From Vibrio quintilis (lineage in GTDB: Bacteria > Pseudomonadota > Gammaproteobacteria > Enterobacterales > Vibrionaceae): a DNA stretch of 64,000 nucleotides. A program made the translations under genes and the position numbers. Shown one piece after another: positions 1 to 9,685 of the stretch. Within the stretch, counting starts at the first letter, position 1, and the number at the start of each line of letters is the position of its first letter. Where the stretch lies: NCBI RefSeq assembly GCF_024529975.1, contig NZ_AP024897.1:124001-188000 (forward strand). The letters are read 5' to 3'. The notes under the pieces were generated by a model that did no database searches, was not told the origin of the DNA, and saw only the letters and a list, made by a program, of their open reading frames with translations.

Positions 1-59
1 ATATTTGAATATCGCTTTTTCTTTATTGGTATATATAAAAAGTCACCCATTGTACAAAA

Positions 60-220
60 GCTATACTTTTCCACAGCAGTTGATCACGAAAGGATCATTG
101 TTATTTGCACAGATCTTTTTATTTTTTGTTTTTAATCATAAGCTTAGGTTCATTTTCGTTTCATCTTTCTTCTCTTTTGTTCAAAGTTAAAAAAAAGTAT
201 AAACAGACTTATCCACAATC
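60..220 (+). promoter_or_regulatory. polA upstream region with DnaA boxes
   Basis: The first 352 bases carry no convincing gene. They are AT-rich and hold two perfect matches to the DnaA box TTWTNCACA, at 67-75 (TTTTCCACA) and 209-217 (TTATCCACA), with a one-mismatch copy at 103-111. Three GATC sites lie at 81, 93 and 112. The last begins GATCTTTTTATTT, close to the E. coli oriC 13-mer. A possible -10 (TATAAA, 198-203) lies just before the second DnaA box, so DnaA could modulate polA; DnaA control of polA has been reported in E. coli. The gene context is not that of oriC. Confidence 0.45.
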
Positions 221-352
221 GACTGCTTCTGTGACGAGTGGTTATTCTGCCCATTTTTTCCAAAAGTAATTCAGAGCGTAGAATCCTGAGGGCAGAAGTG
301 GCATTCTAATGCCTGCTTGTGATTCCCGACCAAATTTGGATACCAACATACT

Positions 353-3133
353 ATGGCTCAAATTCCTGATAATCCTCTCATTCTTATTGATGGCTCATCT
401 TATCTCTATCGTGCGTTCCATGCTTATCCTGAAACAATGAGTAACGGTAAGATTCAGACCAATGCAATCTATGGTGTTGTGAACATGATTCGCAGCATGT
501 TACGACAGTACCCATCAGATCGGATTGCTGTCATTTTTGATGCGAAAGGAAAAACTTTCCGGGATGATATGTATCCGGAATATAAAGCCCATCGCCCACC
601 AATGCCGGATGAGCTGCGTAGCCAAATCGAGCCGTTACATAAAATAATTCGTTCTATGGGATTGCCCTTACTGGCGATTGAAGGTGTGGAAGCTGATGAT
701 GTCATCGGAACCATTTCGACTCAGGCTTCGCAGGCTGGTATTCCTGTTTTGATCAGTACCGGTGATAAAGACATGGCTCAGCTTGTGAATGATAAGGTGA
801 CTTTGATCAATACGATGACAAACGTCATTCTGGATCGTGAAGGTGTGATTGAAAAATTCGGTATACCGCCGGAACTGATTATTGATTATCTGTCGCTAAT
901 GGGAGATAAGGTCGATAATATTCCCGGTGTCCCGGGCGTTGGAGAAAAAACAGCGAAAGCATTACTTCAGGGCATTGGAGGGCTTGATGCGCTGTATCAA
1001 AACCTTGATAAAATCTCTGATCTGACTTTCCGTGGTTCGAAAAGCATGGCGAAGAAGTTGGAAGAACACAAAGATGATGCGCTGCTTTCATATCAGCTGG
1101 CAACAATTAAACTGGATGTGGCACTGGACGAAACGCCGGAATCTCTGGTGAAACAAGACCCGGATAAAGACAACCTGACAGAGATGTATAGTCAGCTGGC
1201 ATTTAAGTCATGGCTGAATGAGCTGACAGAGGGCGGAGAAAGTACCGGATCTGTTTCATCATCCGGGAAAGCTCAGGATGGTTCGTCATCTCAGGTGAAT
1301 ACATCTGCCGTAAAAATTGATCAGGATGGTTACCAGACGATTCTGGATGAAGCGACTTTTTTGTCCTGGCTGGATAAGTTGAAAGCAGCATCTCTGTTTG
1401 CGTTTGATACTGAAACGGATGGTCTTGATTATATGACTGCCAATCTGGTCGGGTTATCTTTTGCAATCAAAGAGGGGGAAGCCGCTTATGTTCCCGTTGC
1501 GCACGATTATCTGGATGCGCCTCAGCAACTGAGCCGGGAGTGGGTATTAGACAAGCTGAAACCGCTCCTTGAAGATGAGAATCTGGCAAAAGTCGGGCAA
1601 AATCTGAAATTTGATATGAGTATTCTGGCTCGTTATGACATCGAACTGCGCGGGATACGTCACGATACTATGTTGGCCTCTTACGTTTACGATAGTGTCG
1701 GCGGGCGCCACGATATGGATAGTCTGGCATTACGTTTTCTGCAACATCAATGTATTTCGTTTGAACAGATTGCCGGTAAAGGCAAAAACCAACTGACATT
1801 TAATCAGATTGATCTGGAACAGGCGGGAGTTTATGCCGCTGAAGATGCTGATATTACATTACGGTTGCATAATCGTTTAATTGAAAGTATTGAAGCCAAC
1901 CAGAAGCTGCAGACCATTTATGACGAAATCGAAGTGCCTTTAGTTCCGGTATTGTCACGTATGGAAAGAACCGGTGTACTGATTGACGATTCATTACTCC
2001 ATGCTCAGTCTCAGGAAATAGCGGTCAGACTAACTGAGCTTGAACAAAAAGCTTTTGAGATCGCTGGTGAAGAATTTAACCTCAGCTCTCCGAAACAGTT
2101 GCAGGCTATTCTGTTTGATAAAATGGGATTACCTGTTGTTAAAAAAACGCCATCTGGTGCGCCTTCGACAAACGAAGAAGTTTTACAGGAACTGGCGTTA
2201 GATTATCCGTTACCTCAGGTAATACTGGAATACCGGGGACTGGCAAAGCTTAAATCAACTTATACCGATAAGTTACCGAAAATGATCAATCCGGCAACTG
2301 GACGGGTTCATACTTCATATCATCAGGCGGTGACAGCAACCGGCCGTTTGTCATCGACCGATCCAAATTTACAAAATATTCCTGTTCGTAATGAAGAAGG
2401 GCGGAGAATTCGTCAGGCCTTTGTTGCGGAGAAAGGCTGGAAAGTCGTTGCGATAGATTATTCACAAATTGAGTTAAGAATTATGGCTCACCTTTCGGGT
2501 GATCAGGCTTTGCTGGATGCTTTCCGTGAAGGGAAAGATATTCACACTGCAACGGCTGCTGAGATTTTAGGTGTTCATATTGACCAGGTTTCAAGTGAAC
2601 ATCGTCGTCGTGCCAAAGCCGTTAATTTTGGCTTGATTTATGGCATGAGTGCATTCGGTTTAGCGAAGCAGCTGGGTATCTCACGTGGTGAAGCGCAATC
2701 GTACATGGATACTTATTTTGAGCGTTATCCCGGAGTCATGCAGTATATGGAAGATACCCGTTCTCAGGCGAGTGAGAATGGCTATGTTGAGACCTTGTTT
2801 GGTCGTCGTTTATACCTGCCTGAAATTCGTTCAAGAAATGGGATGCGTCGCAAAGCTGCAGAACGTGCTGCCATTAATGCGCCGATGCAGGGAACCGCAG
2901 CGGATATCATTAAAAAAGCCATGTTATCCGTTGATCGTTGGATTGAAGACGAAGGTCAGGGGAGAGTGCGTTTATTGATGCAGGTTCATGATGAACTCGT
3001 TTTTGAAGTTCAGGAGTCATTTTTACCCGAAATTGTAAATAAAATACAGAAACTGATGGAGTCAGCTGCATTGCTTAATGTGCCATTGGTGGCAGAGAGT
3101 GGGTTTGGAGAGAGCTGGGAACAGGCACATTAA
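353..3133 (+). CDS. polA: DNA polymerase I
   Basis: A 926-residue, full-length family A polymerase for Okazaki-fragment maturation and repair synthesis. The N-terminal 5'-3' exonuclease (about residues 1-290) contains [13 protein letters not shown] and the helix-hairpin-helix [10 protein letters not shown]. The 3'-5' proofreading domain (about 330-520) keeps the catalytic pair in [10 protein letters not shown], so it should be active. The polymerase domain (about 540-926) shows motif A ([20 protein letters not shown]), the O-helix ([15 protein letters not shown]) and motif C ([11 protein letters not shown]). The ATG at 353 begins [14 protein letters not shown], as in the family; the ribosome-binding site is weak. 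A linker at about 290-325 is Ser/Gly rich. It is transcribed alone and ends at a hairpin terminator. Confidence 0.98.
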   Translation: MAQIPDNPLILIDGSSYLYRAFHAYPETMSNGKIQTNAIYGVVNMIRSMLRQYPSDRIAVIFDAKGKTFRDDMYPEYKAHRPPMPDELRSQIEPLHKIIRSMGLPLLAIEGVEADDVIGTISTQASQAGIPVLISTGDKDMAQLVNDKVTLINTMTNVILDREGVIEKFGIPPELIIDYLSLMGDKVDNIPGVPGVGEKTAKALLQGIGGLDALYQNLDKISDLTFRGSKSMAKKLEEHKDDALLSYQLATIKLDVALDETPESLVKQDPDKDNLTEMYSQLAFKSWLNELTEGGESTGSVSSSGKAQDGSSSQVNTSAVKIDQDGYQTILDEATFLSWLDKLKAASLFAFDTETDGLDYMTANLVGLSFAIKEGEAAYVPVAHDYLDAPQQLSREWVLDKLKPLLEDENLAKVGQNLKFDMSILARYDIELRGIRHDTMLASYVYDSVGGRHDMDSLALRFLQHQCISFEQIAGKGKNQLTFNQIDLEQAGVYAAEDADITLRLHNRLIESIEANQKLQTIYDEIEVPLVPVLSRMERTGVLIDDSLLHAQSQEIAVRLTELEQKAFEIAGEEFNLSSPKQLQAILFDKMGLPVVKKTPSGAPSTNEEVLQELALDYPLPQVILEYRGLAKLKSTYTDKLPKMINPATGRVHTSYHQAVTATGRLSSTDPNLQNIPVRNEEGRRIRQAFVAEKGWKVVAIDYSQIELRIMAHLSGDQALLDAFREGKDIHTATAAEILGVHIDQVSSEHRRRAKAVNFGLIYGMSAFGLAKQLGISRGEAQSYMDTYFERYPGVMQYMEDTRSQASENGYVETLFGRRLYLPEIRSRNGMRRKAAERAAINAPMQGTAADIIKKAMLSVDRWIEDEGQGRVRLLMQVHDELVFEVQESFLPEIVNKIQKLMESAALLNVPLVAESGFGESWEQAH

Positions 3134-3224
3134 TGGCTGTTTCGCTTGAATAGAAAATAGTTTTGCCTGAATAAGGCTCATTCATCCGTTGAATGTGTGA
3201 TCTGAATCTTATCTGAATAAAGAG

Positions 3225-3249
3225 CTGGTGTGAAAACACCAGTTTTTTT
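3225..3249 (+). terminator. polA rho-independent terminator
   Basis: The arms CTGGTGT and ACACCAG enclose a GAAA loop and are followed by seven T residues, about 90 bases after the polA stop. Confidence 0.85.
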
Positions 3250-3363
3250 ATATTTGGAAAAAACTAACGTGAATCATGACCTTATGTATTTTGGTATAAA
3301 AAATATGAAAATTAATTACAAAATGGGTTTCTTTTTTCATCAGACTGTTGTACATTAAATGAC

Positions 3364-3469
3364 GTAGGGTACAGAGGTAAGATGTTCTATCTTTCAGACC
3401 TTTTGTTTCACGTTATTGGATTAGGCTGTTTCAGCCGCCCCAGTCAGTTTTTGACTGGGGCGTTTTTTA
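3364..3469 (+). ncRNA. spf: Spot 42 small RNA
   Basis: The sequence starts GTAGGGTACAGAGGTAAGAT and continues almost as in E. coli Spot 42, ending in the GC-rich terminator CCCCAGTCA...TGACTGGGG plus a T run. Position downstream of polA and upstream of engB is the conserved location. A -10-like TACATT (3351-3356) fits a start at 3364. Spot 42 is an Hfq-dependent sRNA, repressed by cAMP-CRP in E. coli, that base-pairs with mRNAs for secondary carbon-source use. Such genes (xylose, tartrate) occur elsewhere in this window, but targeting of them is not shown. Confidence 0.96.
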
Positions 3470-3807
3470 TTGTAGTAACCAATTGTTTTTCATCGGAAAA
3501 ATTTCGACATTGAGCTTGTCCTTTCAATTCCTTTCTTCTCTATTATTCTGATTCTTCCGAATTGTCGTCATATTTTATGAAATGAATGTATATAACAGAT
3601 TTGTAATAAATTGTTTGTCACAAAATCATTAATTCTATGCGTGAATAAAGCCATGATTTGGTTGTTATATTATTTAATATCAAAAGGTTATATGAATTTT
3701 GGCTGGCTGTTAAATTTATTAACTCGGGATTGAATTATTCTTTAGATTAGACGATGCTTCTAGAGGCACAAAAACAAATAACAAAAAAGTTCATTATCTC
3801 TCCCGTT

Positions 3808-3835
3808 AACCCCGCCAGGAAGGTGGGGTTTTTAT
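3808..3835 (+). terminator. Orphan plus-strand terminator, possible sRNA 3' end
   Basis: CCCCGCC and GGTGGGG form a stem followed by TTTTTATTTG. Spot 42 has its own terminator 340 bases upstream and engB is on the other strand, so this terminator has no known gene. The T run is only on the plus strand. The stretch 3470-3807 is AT-rich with no open frame of note and could hold the promoter and body of a small RNA. I recall an sRNA described downstream of spf in Aliivibrio salmonicida (VSsrna24), unverified here. Confidence 0.6.
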
Positions 3836-3879
3836 TTGTTCTTAGTTATTAATTGGTTAGGTCACTTTTACCGGAGTGG

Positions 3880-4503
3880 TTATGCTTCATCTGAGATAAA
3901 AGCCGGTGAGAACCAGGTATCCAGCTTGCTGCGTAAAACATCAACACCAATTCCGGATAATGATGAAAACAAATCGACACTGACATCTCCGCAGAAAGCC
4001 AGCGAAGCTTCTCTGATTTTGAGTAATTGCGCCTTTCGGGCACCACTTTTCAGCTTATCAGCTTTTGTTAGCAGAACCTGAACAGGAATATTACTTTCAA
4101 CAGCCCAGTAGATGAGTTGTTGATCCAGATCTTTCATCGGATGGCGGATATCCATCAGTACAACCAATCCTTTCAGGCATTGACGCTTTTGTAAGTATTC
4201 TCCAAGAGATTTCTGCCATTTTTTCTTCATTTCAATGGGAACCTGGGCAAAGCCATATCCTGGCAGGTCCACAATATGACAGTCTTCGGTCACTTTGAAT
4301 AAATTAATCAGCTGGGTACGGCCTGGTGTTTTACTGGTTTTAGCCAGACTTTTCTGATTTGCCAGCCTGTTGAGTGCACTCGATTTCCCGGCATTTGAGC
4401 GGCCGGCAAAGGCGATTTCAATACCTTGATCTTCGGGCAGATGACGAATATCCGGCGCACTGGTAATAAAGTGTGTGTGTTGGTAGTTAATTTTTACACT
4501 CAA
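3880..4503 (-). CDS. engB: Ribosome biogenesis GTP-binding protein EngB/YihA
   Basis: A TRAFAC-class GTPase needed for large-subunit assembly. Visible are the P-loop GRSNAGKSS, switch region [10 protein letters not shown]3 motif DLPGYGFA and G4 motif TKADK. I set the start at the TTG at 4503, giving 207 residues beginning (M)[19 protein letters not shown], the usual family N-terminus. ACGGAG lies six bases upstream of it. An ATG at 4563 or 4635 would add 20 or 44 residues that do not resemble the family. It is oriented against polA and spf. Confidence 0.93.
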   Translation of the reverse strand: MSVKINYQHTHFITSAPDIRHLPEDQGIEIAFAGRSNAGKSSALNRLANQKSLAKTSKTPGRTQLINLFKVTEDCHIVDLPGYGFAQVPIEMKKKWQKSLGEYLQKRQCLKGLVVLMDIRHPMKDLDQQLIYWAVESNIPVQVLLTKADKLKSGARKAQLLKIREASLAFCGDVSVDLFSSLSGIGVDVLRSKLDTWFSPAFISDEA

Positions 4504-4664
4504 GGTAAACTCCGTTGTAGCAAAGTCTGGAACAGCACTGAGTATATCATGAATATTCCTCATAGCTGGATACTTCAGAGGATGGTGGTTTTCTGTACTA
4601 TTCCGGGAGCAGCATGAAAGCAACCGGGCGATCATCAGATTTTTTCTTTTTTTCTGATGATTTT

Positions 4665-4682
4665 TGTAAGAGATTGTCCATA
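4665..4682 (+). promoter_or_regulatory. Possible VarA/UvrY (GacA-type) site
   Basis: TGTAAGAGAT matches the left half of the GacA/UvrY/VarA box (TGTAAG-N6-CTTACA); the right half is poor. It lies about 65 bases before the start inferred for the CsrC-like RNA from a -10-like TATTAT at 4726-4731. This response regulator activates csrB-family genes in enterics and Vibrio. Confidence 0.45.
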
Positions 4683-4737
4683 AATAAAGGTATTAATTAT
4701 GTATCAGTTAGTTTAATTGGCTGATTATTATGTTTTT

Positions 4738-5105
4738 TTGTGAAATTGTTTCAAAATGTGTTCAACAAAAAATCCGGGTGAGTTGTTCTGATTGAAATTT
4801 CCGGTAAATTAAATCGTGGGTTTCGCGAATAGTGTTTGTGATAGCCTTTTTGGGTAGACAGGGCGTGTACCCGATATGGATGGTCTATTTGTTTCAGGAA
4901 GAAGCGCGTAAAGGACCAGGACACGGAAGTGCCCATAACAGTGAAGTTTTCACGGATAGTCAAAATTCATCAGGATGATGACGAACAATGTTTTTGCATG
5001 GAAAGCACGAATAACAAATGGAAAGTTGTGCACAATCAAGTGCTCTGATTTTTTCTGCTCCGGTAGCAGGTTAGAAAACGACAGGATATCCTGTCGTTTT
5101 TTTTA
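4738..5105 (+). ncRNA. csrC: CsrB/CsrC-family regulatory RNA
   Basis: This non-coding stretch between engB and the yihI operon sits where E. coli has csrC. It carries ten GGA motifs between 4878 and 5086, several in hairpin loops or in the form AGGA/CGGA/TGGA, which is the binding signature of the translational regulator CsrA. It ends in a strong terminator: ACGACAGGATATCCTGTCGT followed by eight T residues (to about 5105). Such RNAs sequester CsrA and so control carbon metabolism, motility and virulence. The 3' end is clear; the 5' end is an estimate. A 70-codon minus-strand frame inside is not considered a gene. Confidence 0.82.
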
Positions 5106-5206
5106 TAAATAAGATTTAAAAAACCGGTATACTGACTCCACTATTTTCCCCAATTCTGGTATGTTCCGCATCCTTAAGGTTAATGATCCTCTAATCCGGA
5201 GTGCTC

Positions 5207-5848
5207 ATGCATTGTTGTCCGCTATGTAATGCTTCTCCTCTGCAGCTTTATCATCAGGATAAACGTCGCGAATACCTGCAGTGTCTTCGTTGCGATCTGG
5301 TGAGTGTGGCACCTTCGTATCGTTTGGATGCAGAAGCTGAAAAGTCCATCTATGATTTGCATGAGAATCACCCTTCTGATCCGGGATACAGGCAGTTTTT
5401 ATCGCGGTTATTTTTACCGCTGAATCAACGTTTGTTGCCTGACTCTTCCGGACTGGATTATGGTTGCGGGCCCGGGCCCACCCTGTCTTTGATGCTGGAA
5501 GAAGCGGGTCACCGGGTTGCGTTGTACGATATTTTTTATCATCACAATGTATCTGCCTTATCATCAGTCTATGATTTTATTACGGCAACAGAGGTGATTG
5601 AGCATTTGTATCATCCGGGAGATGTTTGGCAGCAATGGTTAAAAATGCTCAAACCGGGTGGATATATTGGCCTGATGACAAAATTAGTTGAAAATCAGGA
5701 TGCATTTTCAACCTGGCATTATAAAAATGATCTCACTCATGTGAGCTTTTTCAGCCAGAAGACATTCCGGTATTTAGCCGAGCGGGATAAGCTTGAACCT
5801 GAATTTATCGGGCGTGATGTAATTATACTGAGGAAAGGCTTGTCATGA
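5207..5848 (+). CDS. Class I SAM-dependent methyltransferase with zinc-ribbon N-terminus
   Basis: A 213-residue protein. The N-terminus has a CPLC...CLRC pair of knuckles, as in a zinc ribbon. The SAM-binding motif I is LDYGCGPGPTLSLM, followed by motif II (VALYDI), motif III region (DFITATEVIEHL) and the post-motif LKPGGYIGLMT. The start at 5207 is chosen because CCGGAG lies five bases upstream; a GTG at 5201 would overlap that site. It overlaps yihI by four bases (ATGA), so the two are translationally coupled. The substrate is unknown. Confidence 0.85.
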   Translation: MHCCPLCNASPLQLYHQDKRREYLQCLRCDLVSVAPSYRLDAEAEKSIYDLHENHPSDPGYRQFLSRLFLPLNQRLLPDSSGLDYGCGPGPTLSLMLEEAGHRVALYDIFYHHNVSALSSVYDFITATEVIEHLYHPGDVWQQWLKMLKPGGYIGLMTKLVENQDAFSTWHYKNDLTHVSFFSQKTFRYLAERDKLEPEFIGRDVIILRKGLS

Positions 5849-6393
5849 CTCGCAGAAAAGTAACAACAACTGGTGTGAACGGCGATCTCGTTTTTGCACG
5901 AAAAAGTAACCGTAAAAGTGCGGATGTTGAAGGTCGGTTGAGAAAAAAAGAGAAGAAAAAGAAGGGATTGAAGACTGGAAGTCGCCATTCGCAAGGCCAG
6001 GAAAATGAACTTTCGAGAGCGAAGCAGCAACGTGACCCTCGTCTGGGAAGTAAGAAAAAGGTGCCATTAATCGTAGAGGCACCTAAAAAGCAAACGAAGC
6101 AGGAGCGTCGTCTTTCTGCTGAACAGGAATTGATACAGCTGGAAAATGATGCTCAATTGCAGGTGTTGCTGGGTCGTCTTGAAAATGGTGAAAAGTTGGG
6201 AGCTGGCTTACAGAAGTATGTCGATGAAAAGCTGGATCGTATTGAAAAGCTGATGAAACAGTCAGGTTTGCTGGAAGAGACGGATGATGTTGACACGAAT
6301 GATAACCAGCCTGAAATGACAGATATTCCTGAATTTTCTGGTGAAGATGAACTGTTACAGCAATGGACAGAGACGGACTCTGATAAGTTGTAA
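5845..6393 (+). CDS. yihI: Der GTPase-activating protein YihI
   Basis: A 182-residue protein with a very basic N-terminal half (a KKEKKKK tract) and the family signature RDPRLGSKKKVPLIV near residues 64-78, then an acidic helical C-terminal part. YihI stimulates the GTPase Der (EngA) and so tunes 50S ribosomal subunit assembly. Its position beside engB and the csrC-type RNA is the same as in E. coli. It is coupled to the upstream methyltransferase. Confidence 0.92.
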   Translation: MTRRKVTTTGVNGDLVFARKSNRKSADVEGRLRKKEKKKKGLKTGSRHSQGQENELSRAKQQRDPRLGSKKKVPLIVEAPKKQTKQERRLSAEQELIQLENDAQLQVLLGRLENGEKLGAGLQKYVDEKLDRIEKLMKQSGLLEETDDVDTNDNQPEMTDIPEFSGEDELLQQWTETDSDKL

Positions 6394-6407
6394 TCACTGG
6401 AGCTGAC

Positions 6408-6896
6408 ATGAATTTGACTGTACTGATTGTGACTGGCGTCATCATTATCCTGGTTTTGGCTGCTTATGCCGGATACTTGCTGCTAAAACTCAAAAAGCAG
6501 AAAGCTTTGATTGCACAGCATCAGGCTTTAGCAGTTGAAAAGCGAAATGCGAATATTTTTGATAATGTCAATACCTTATGTATGGTCGGTATCCAGGGGC
6601 AATGTGATCTTTCTGAACTGAGTATTCGTATTTACTGTATTATGGATTACGTTCAGGGAGAACGACGGGTCGATTTTGACAAAGCCTACCCGGCTATTAG
6701 TGAGTTGTATCATATTGTAAAAGATATGGCCCGTGGTGAAGAGCGTCAGGCGCTGCCAAAGCAAGAGCGTATGAAGCAAAATCTGAGTCGAATGAAGGCT
6801 GAAGAACGCCTGAATGAGGCGGTTATCCGGGAACTCCACCAATTACGGGAAGGCATTAAGGCAACAGATAATCAGATTTTGATTCAAACTATTTAA
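6408..6896 (+). CDS. DUF2489 family membrane-anchored protein
   Basis: A 162-residue protein with one N-terminal transmembrane helix (about residues 4-25: LTVLIVTGVIIILVLAAYAG), then a charged helical domain with a coiled-coil-like end. It belongs to the DUF2489 family, which sits between yihI and hemN in Vibrio. The function is unknown. It starts 15 bases after yihI and is probably in its operon. Confidence 0.8.
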   Translation: MNLTVLIVTGVIIILVLAAYAGYLLLKLKKQKALIAQHQALAVEKRNANIFDNVNTLCMVGIQGQCDLSELSIRIYCIMDYVQGERRVDFDKAYPAISELYHIVKDMARGEERQALPKQERMKQNLSRMKAEERLNEAVIRELHQLREGIKATDNQILIQTI

Positions 6897-7027
6897 CCGC
6901 TGTTCAGATTGATTAGTTCAGTGATCTGAGTAACAGTTTAGATGATTTATAAGGTTTTCTGTTTTCTTATTCAACTCGCGCCCCAATCTGTATGGCAAAA
7001 TAGGCCCTCAGTGTTGAATGCGGAATA

Positions 7028-8428
7028 ATGAATATGTTTCAACAAGCAATATTGAATCAGCAAGTCGTTTGGGATCAGGATATGTTGGATAAGTACAACT
7101 ATTCCGGACCCCGTTACACCTCATACCCGACTGCCGTCGAATTTCACGAAGCGTTTACCATTGCTGAATTCGATATGGCATGTACTCAGTATCCTGAGCG
7201 GCCGTTATCGTTATACATTCACATTCCTTTCTGTCATAAACTCTGCTACTACTGCGGCTGTAATAAGCTGGTAACCCGGCATAATCACAAAGCTGATGAA
7301 TATCTTGATGTGCTTGAACTGGAAATCCGTCAGCGGGCTTCGTTATTGCAGTTGCAGAACCGCGAAGTCGTGCAGCTGCATTTTGGTGGCGGAACACCGA
7401 CTTTTTTGACTAAAGCTCAAATCAGCCGGTTAATGTCGTTGCTGCGTGCTGAGTTTGCATTTACTGCAGATGCTGAAATCAGTATTGAGATTGACCCCAG
7501 AGAAATTGAGCTGAGCCTTCTGGATCATTTGTATCAGGAAGGTTTTAATCGCCTGAGTATTGGTGTTCAGGATTTTGATAAGCAGGTTCAGCAGTTAATT
7601 AACCGTGAACAGGATGAAGCATTTATCCTGGAACTGGTTGCTCACGCCAAGTCACTTGGCTTCAGATCGGTGAATCTGGATCTGATTTATGGTTTACCAA
7701 AGCAGAATTGTGAAAACTTTACCAAGACACTGAAGAAAGTGATTGAACTGGCTCCGGAGCGGTTATCAGTGTTTAATTATGCCCATATGCCTCAGCTATT
7801 CCCGGCTCAGAGAAAAATTAAAGAGGCAGATTTACCGGTTGCCCGGGAAAAAATGAATATCCTGCAGTCGACTATCCGGAATTTAACAGATGCGGGTTAC
7901 CAATATATCGGAATGGACCATTTTTCTGTGCCAGACGATGATTTGGCGGTCGCGCAACGGGAAGGCTGTCTGCACCGGAATTTCCAGGGATATACGATTC
8001 ATGGCGATTGTGACCTGATTGGTTTTGGTGTTTCAGCTATTTCAATGGTCGGGGATGTTTATGCCCAGAATCATAAAGAACTCAATCAGTATTATCAGCA
8101 GGTCGATGAACAACGGCATGCGTTGTGGAAAGGTGTTTCTCTGGATCAGGATGATTTGATTCGCCGGGAAGTGATTAAGCAGCTGATGTGTAATTTCATG
8201 CTGGATAAGAAAGCAATCCAATCCGGCTTTGGTATTCAATTTGATGGTTATTTTAGTGAAGATCTGGCGTTACTTCAGACTTTTGTTACCGACGGTTTGG
8301 TTAAAATGACACCTAATGTCATTCTGGTTACTCCAAGAGGCCGATTATTAATCCGGAACATATGTATGTGCTTTGATCGGTATTTGAGAAGCCGGGCCCG
8401 GCAGCAGCAGTTTTCCCGGGTGATATAA
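7028..8428 (+). CDS. hemN: Oxygen-independent coproporphyrinogen III oxidase
   Basis: A 466-residue radical SAM enzyme that turns coproporphyrinogen III into protoporphyrinogen IX without oxygen. The cluster-binding motif is HIPFCHKLCYYCGCNK (CxxxCxxC), near residues 65-80. The N-terminal YNYSGPRYTSYPTA and the HFGGGTPTFL, EIDPRE and GVQDFD motifs are those of true HemN rather than HemW. The ATG at 7028 and one at 7034 are both possible. It shares a bidirectional terminator with the convergent hem operon. Confidence 0.97.
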   Translation: MNMFQQAILNQQVVWDQDMLDKYNYSGPRYTSYPTAVEFHEAFTIAEFDMACTQYPERPLSLYIHIPFCHKLCYYCGCNKLVTRHNHKADEYLDVLELEIRQRASLLQLQNREVVQLHFGGGTPTFLTKAQISRLMSLLRAEFAFTADAEISIEIDPREIELSLLDHLYQEGFNRLSIGVQDFDKQVQQLINREQDEAFILELVAHAKSLGFRSVNLDLIYGLPKQNCENFTKTLKKVIELAPERLSVFNYAHMPQLFPAQRKIKEADLPVAREKMNILQSTIRNLTDAGYQYIGMDHFSVPDDDLAVAQREGCLHRNFQGYTIHGDCDLIGFGVSAISMVGDVYAQNHKELNQYYQQVDEQRHALWKGVSLDQDDLIRREVIKQLMCNFMLDKKAIQSGFGIQFDGYFSEDLALLQTFVTDGLVKMTPNVILVTPRGRLLIRNICMCFDRYLRSRARQQQFSRVI

Positions 8429-8430
8429 AT

Positions 8431-8470
8431 AAAAAAAGCCAGCGCTGATAATTAACCGCTGGCTTTTTTT
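8431..8470. terminator. Bidirectional terminator between hemN and hemY
   Basis: The arms GCCAGCG and CGCTGGC are flanked by A residues on the left and T residues on the right, so the hairpin can end transcription from both directions. Confidence 0.85.
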
Positions 8471-8485
8471 ATTAACCTGCCTGAC

Positions 8486-9685
8486 TCATTTGATTTCTGC
8501 TGTATTACTGGCCAGACTGAGTGCTTTCTGGCTGACGTCGTGCGCTGCCTGTGCCATGTTCTGATACTCCAGAGCCTGTGCCAGATAACGATAGTCAGAG
8601 ATATGACTTCTGCTTCTCAAGGCGGTCTCAAAACAACTCTGAGCGCGGCTCCATTGTTGCTGCTTCATGTAAAAGCGGCCTAAAGCACTTTGAGCCTCGG
8701 CATTGTGTTCATTCCCCTGAACCATGTCCTTAAGTTGCTTAATCGCTGATTCTGCCTGAGGTGGTTCAAGATTTAATTCCGGGAGTAATGCACTCAGAAG
8801 TGATTCTGGCTGTTTCTTCAGTTGATCTTTGATGAGTTTGAAGGCTTGGGCGTCTTCATTATGTTTTATCAGCAGATGAATATAGTGGGTGAGAATTTCT
8901 GGCTGGGTTTTGGTTTTTCTTGAAAGTTGGTTCCAGTGTTCCAGTAAGCCCTCCTGATTCAGTTGTTCTGCCGCCTTTGAAAGTTGTTGGCAATGGGCTT
9001 CAACGGAGAGCTTTTGTAATTCATCTTCTTCAATTAATTTACGTTTTTTGAGCTGAGGAAGAAGATAGAGTAGTTCGGGCCATTGCTGTAATTGATAGTA
9101 GGTGCTTTTCAGTAAGGCCAGGACAACCGGATTGGTCGGGTAGTGTGTTGATAATTCAGTAACAATTTTTTGCGCTGCCTGATAATTCTTTTCTTTGAAG
9201 TACTGTTTGGCTTTCGTCAGTTCAACCGCAAGTGTTGAATCTTTCTGCTGTGCTGCCAGAGATAAGTAGTGTTCTCGTTTTTGTTGATTGCCCTGTTCTA
9301 AAGCCGCTTCTGATGCAATTAAATAACACAACAATGGCATATCGTGATTTTTGGCCAGCCGGGTGACTTTCTTTTCTGCCAGTTTCCAGTCACCTTCGAT
9401 AAGTTTGACGATCCCTTCATTGGTAAAGCGACGGGACTTCTTCAACTTCCTGTCACTAAACCAGTTCCAGGTGGATGTGGTGGTGTTCAGAACTTTTTTA
9501 ATCAGAAACTCAATGCCAAACAACACTGCCAGCAAGGCAATAACCATGACGACAAGTGTTGTGACACTCATCTCAATCGTTTTACCGGCAACTGAAATTA
9601 AAACATAACCTTGTTGTCCTGCATATTGAGTACCGACAAATAAACCTATGCCAAGAACAACAAACAGAAAGATTGAACGAATCAT
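8486..9685 (-). CDS. hemY: HemY-type tetratricopeptide membrane protein
   Basis: A 399-residue inner-membrane protein. It has two N-terminal transmembrane segments (about residues 3-20 and 42-62) and a long helical TPR domain to the C-terminus. It is the last gene of the hemC-hemD-hemX-hemY operon and overlaps hemX by four bases. Despite the name it is not protoporphyrinogen oxidase. In E. coli the protein is genetically linked to heme synthesis, but its exact role is unsettled. Confidence 0.92.
   Translation of the reverse strand: MIRSIFLFVVLGIGLFVGTQYAGQQGYVLISVAGKTIEMSVTTLVVMVIALLAVLFGIEFLIKKVLNTTTSTWNWFSDRKLKKSRRFTNEGIVKLIEGDWKLAEKKVTRLAKNHDMPLLCYLIASEAALEQGNQQKREHYLSLAAQQKDSTLAVELTKAKQYFKEKNYQAAQKIVTELSTHYPTNPVVLALLKSTYYQLQQWPELLYLLPQLKKRKLIEEDELQKLSVEAHCQQLSKAAEQLNQEGLLEHWNQLSRKTKTQPEILTHYIHLLIKHNEDAQAFKLIKDQLKKQPESLLSALLPELNLEPPQAESAIKQLKDMVQGNEHNAEAQSALGRFYMKQQQWSRAQSCFETALRSRSHISDYRYLAQALEYQNMAQAAHDVSQKALSLASNTAEIK

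Noticed and set aside
5..190. 61-codon frame at the left edge
   Set aside because: It has random hydrophobic composition in AT-rich DNA, and DnaA boxes lie inside it.
1..352. A full oriC
   Set aside because: Some oriC-like motifs are present, but the flanking genes are not the origin neighbours (mioC, mnmG) and the number of boxes is too low.
4751..4963. 70-codon minus-strand frame between engB and the methyltransferase
   Set aside because: It has no family similarity and falls in the GGA-rich RNA on the other strand.
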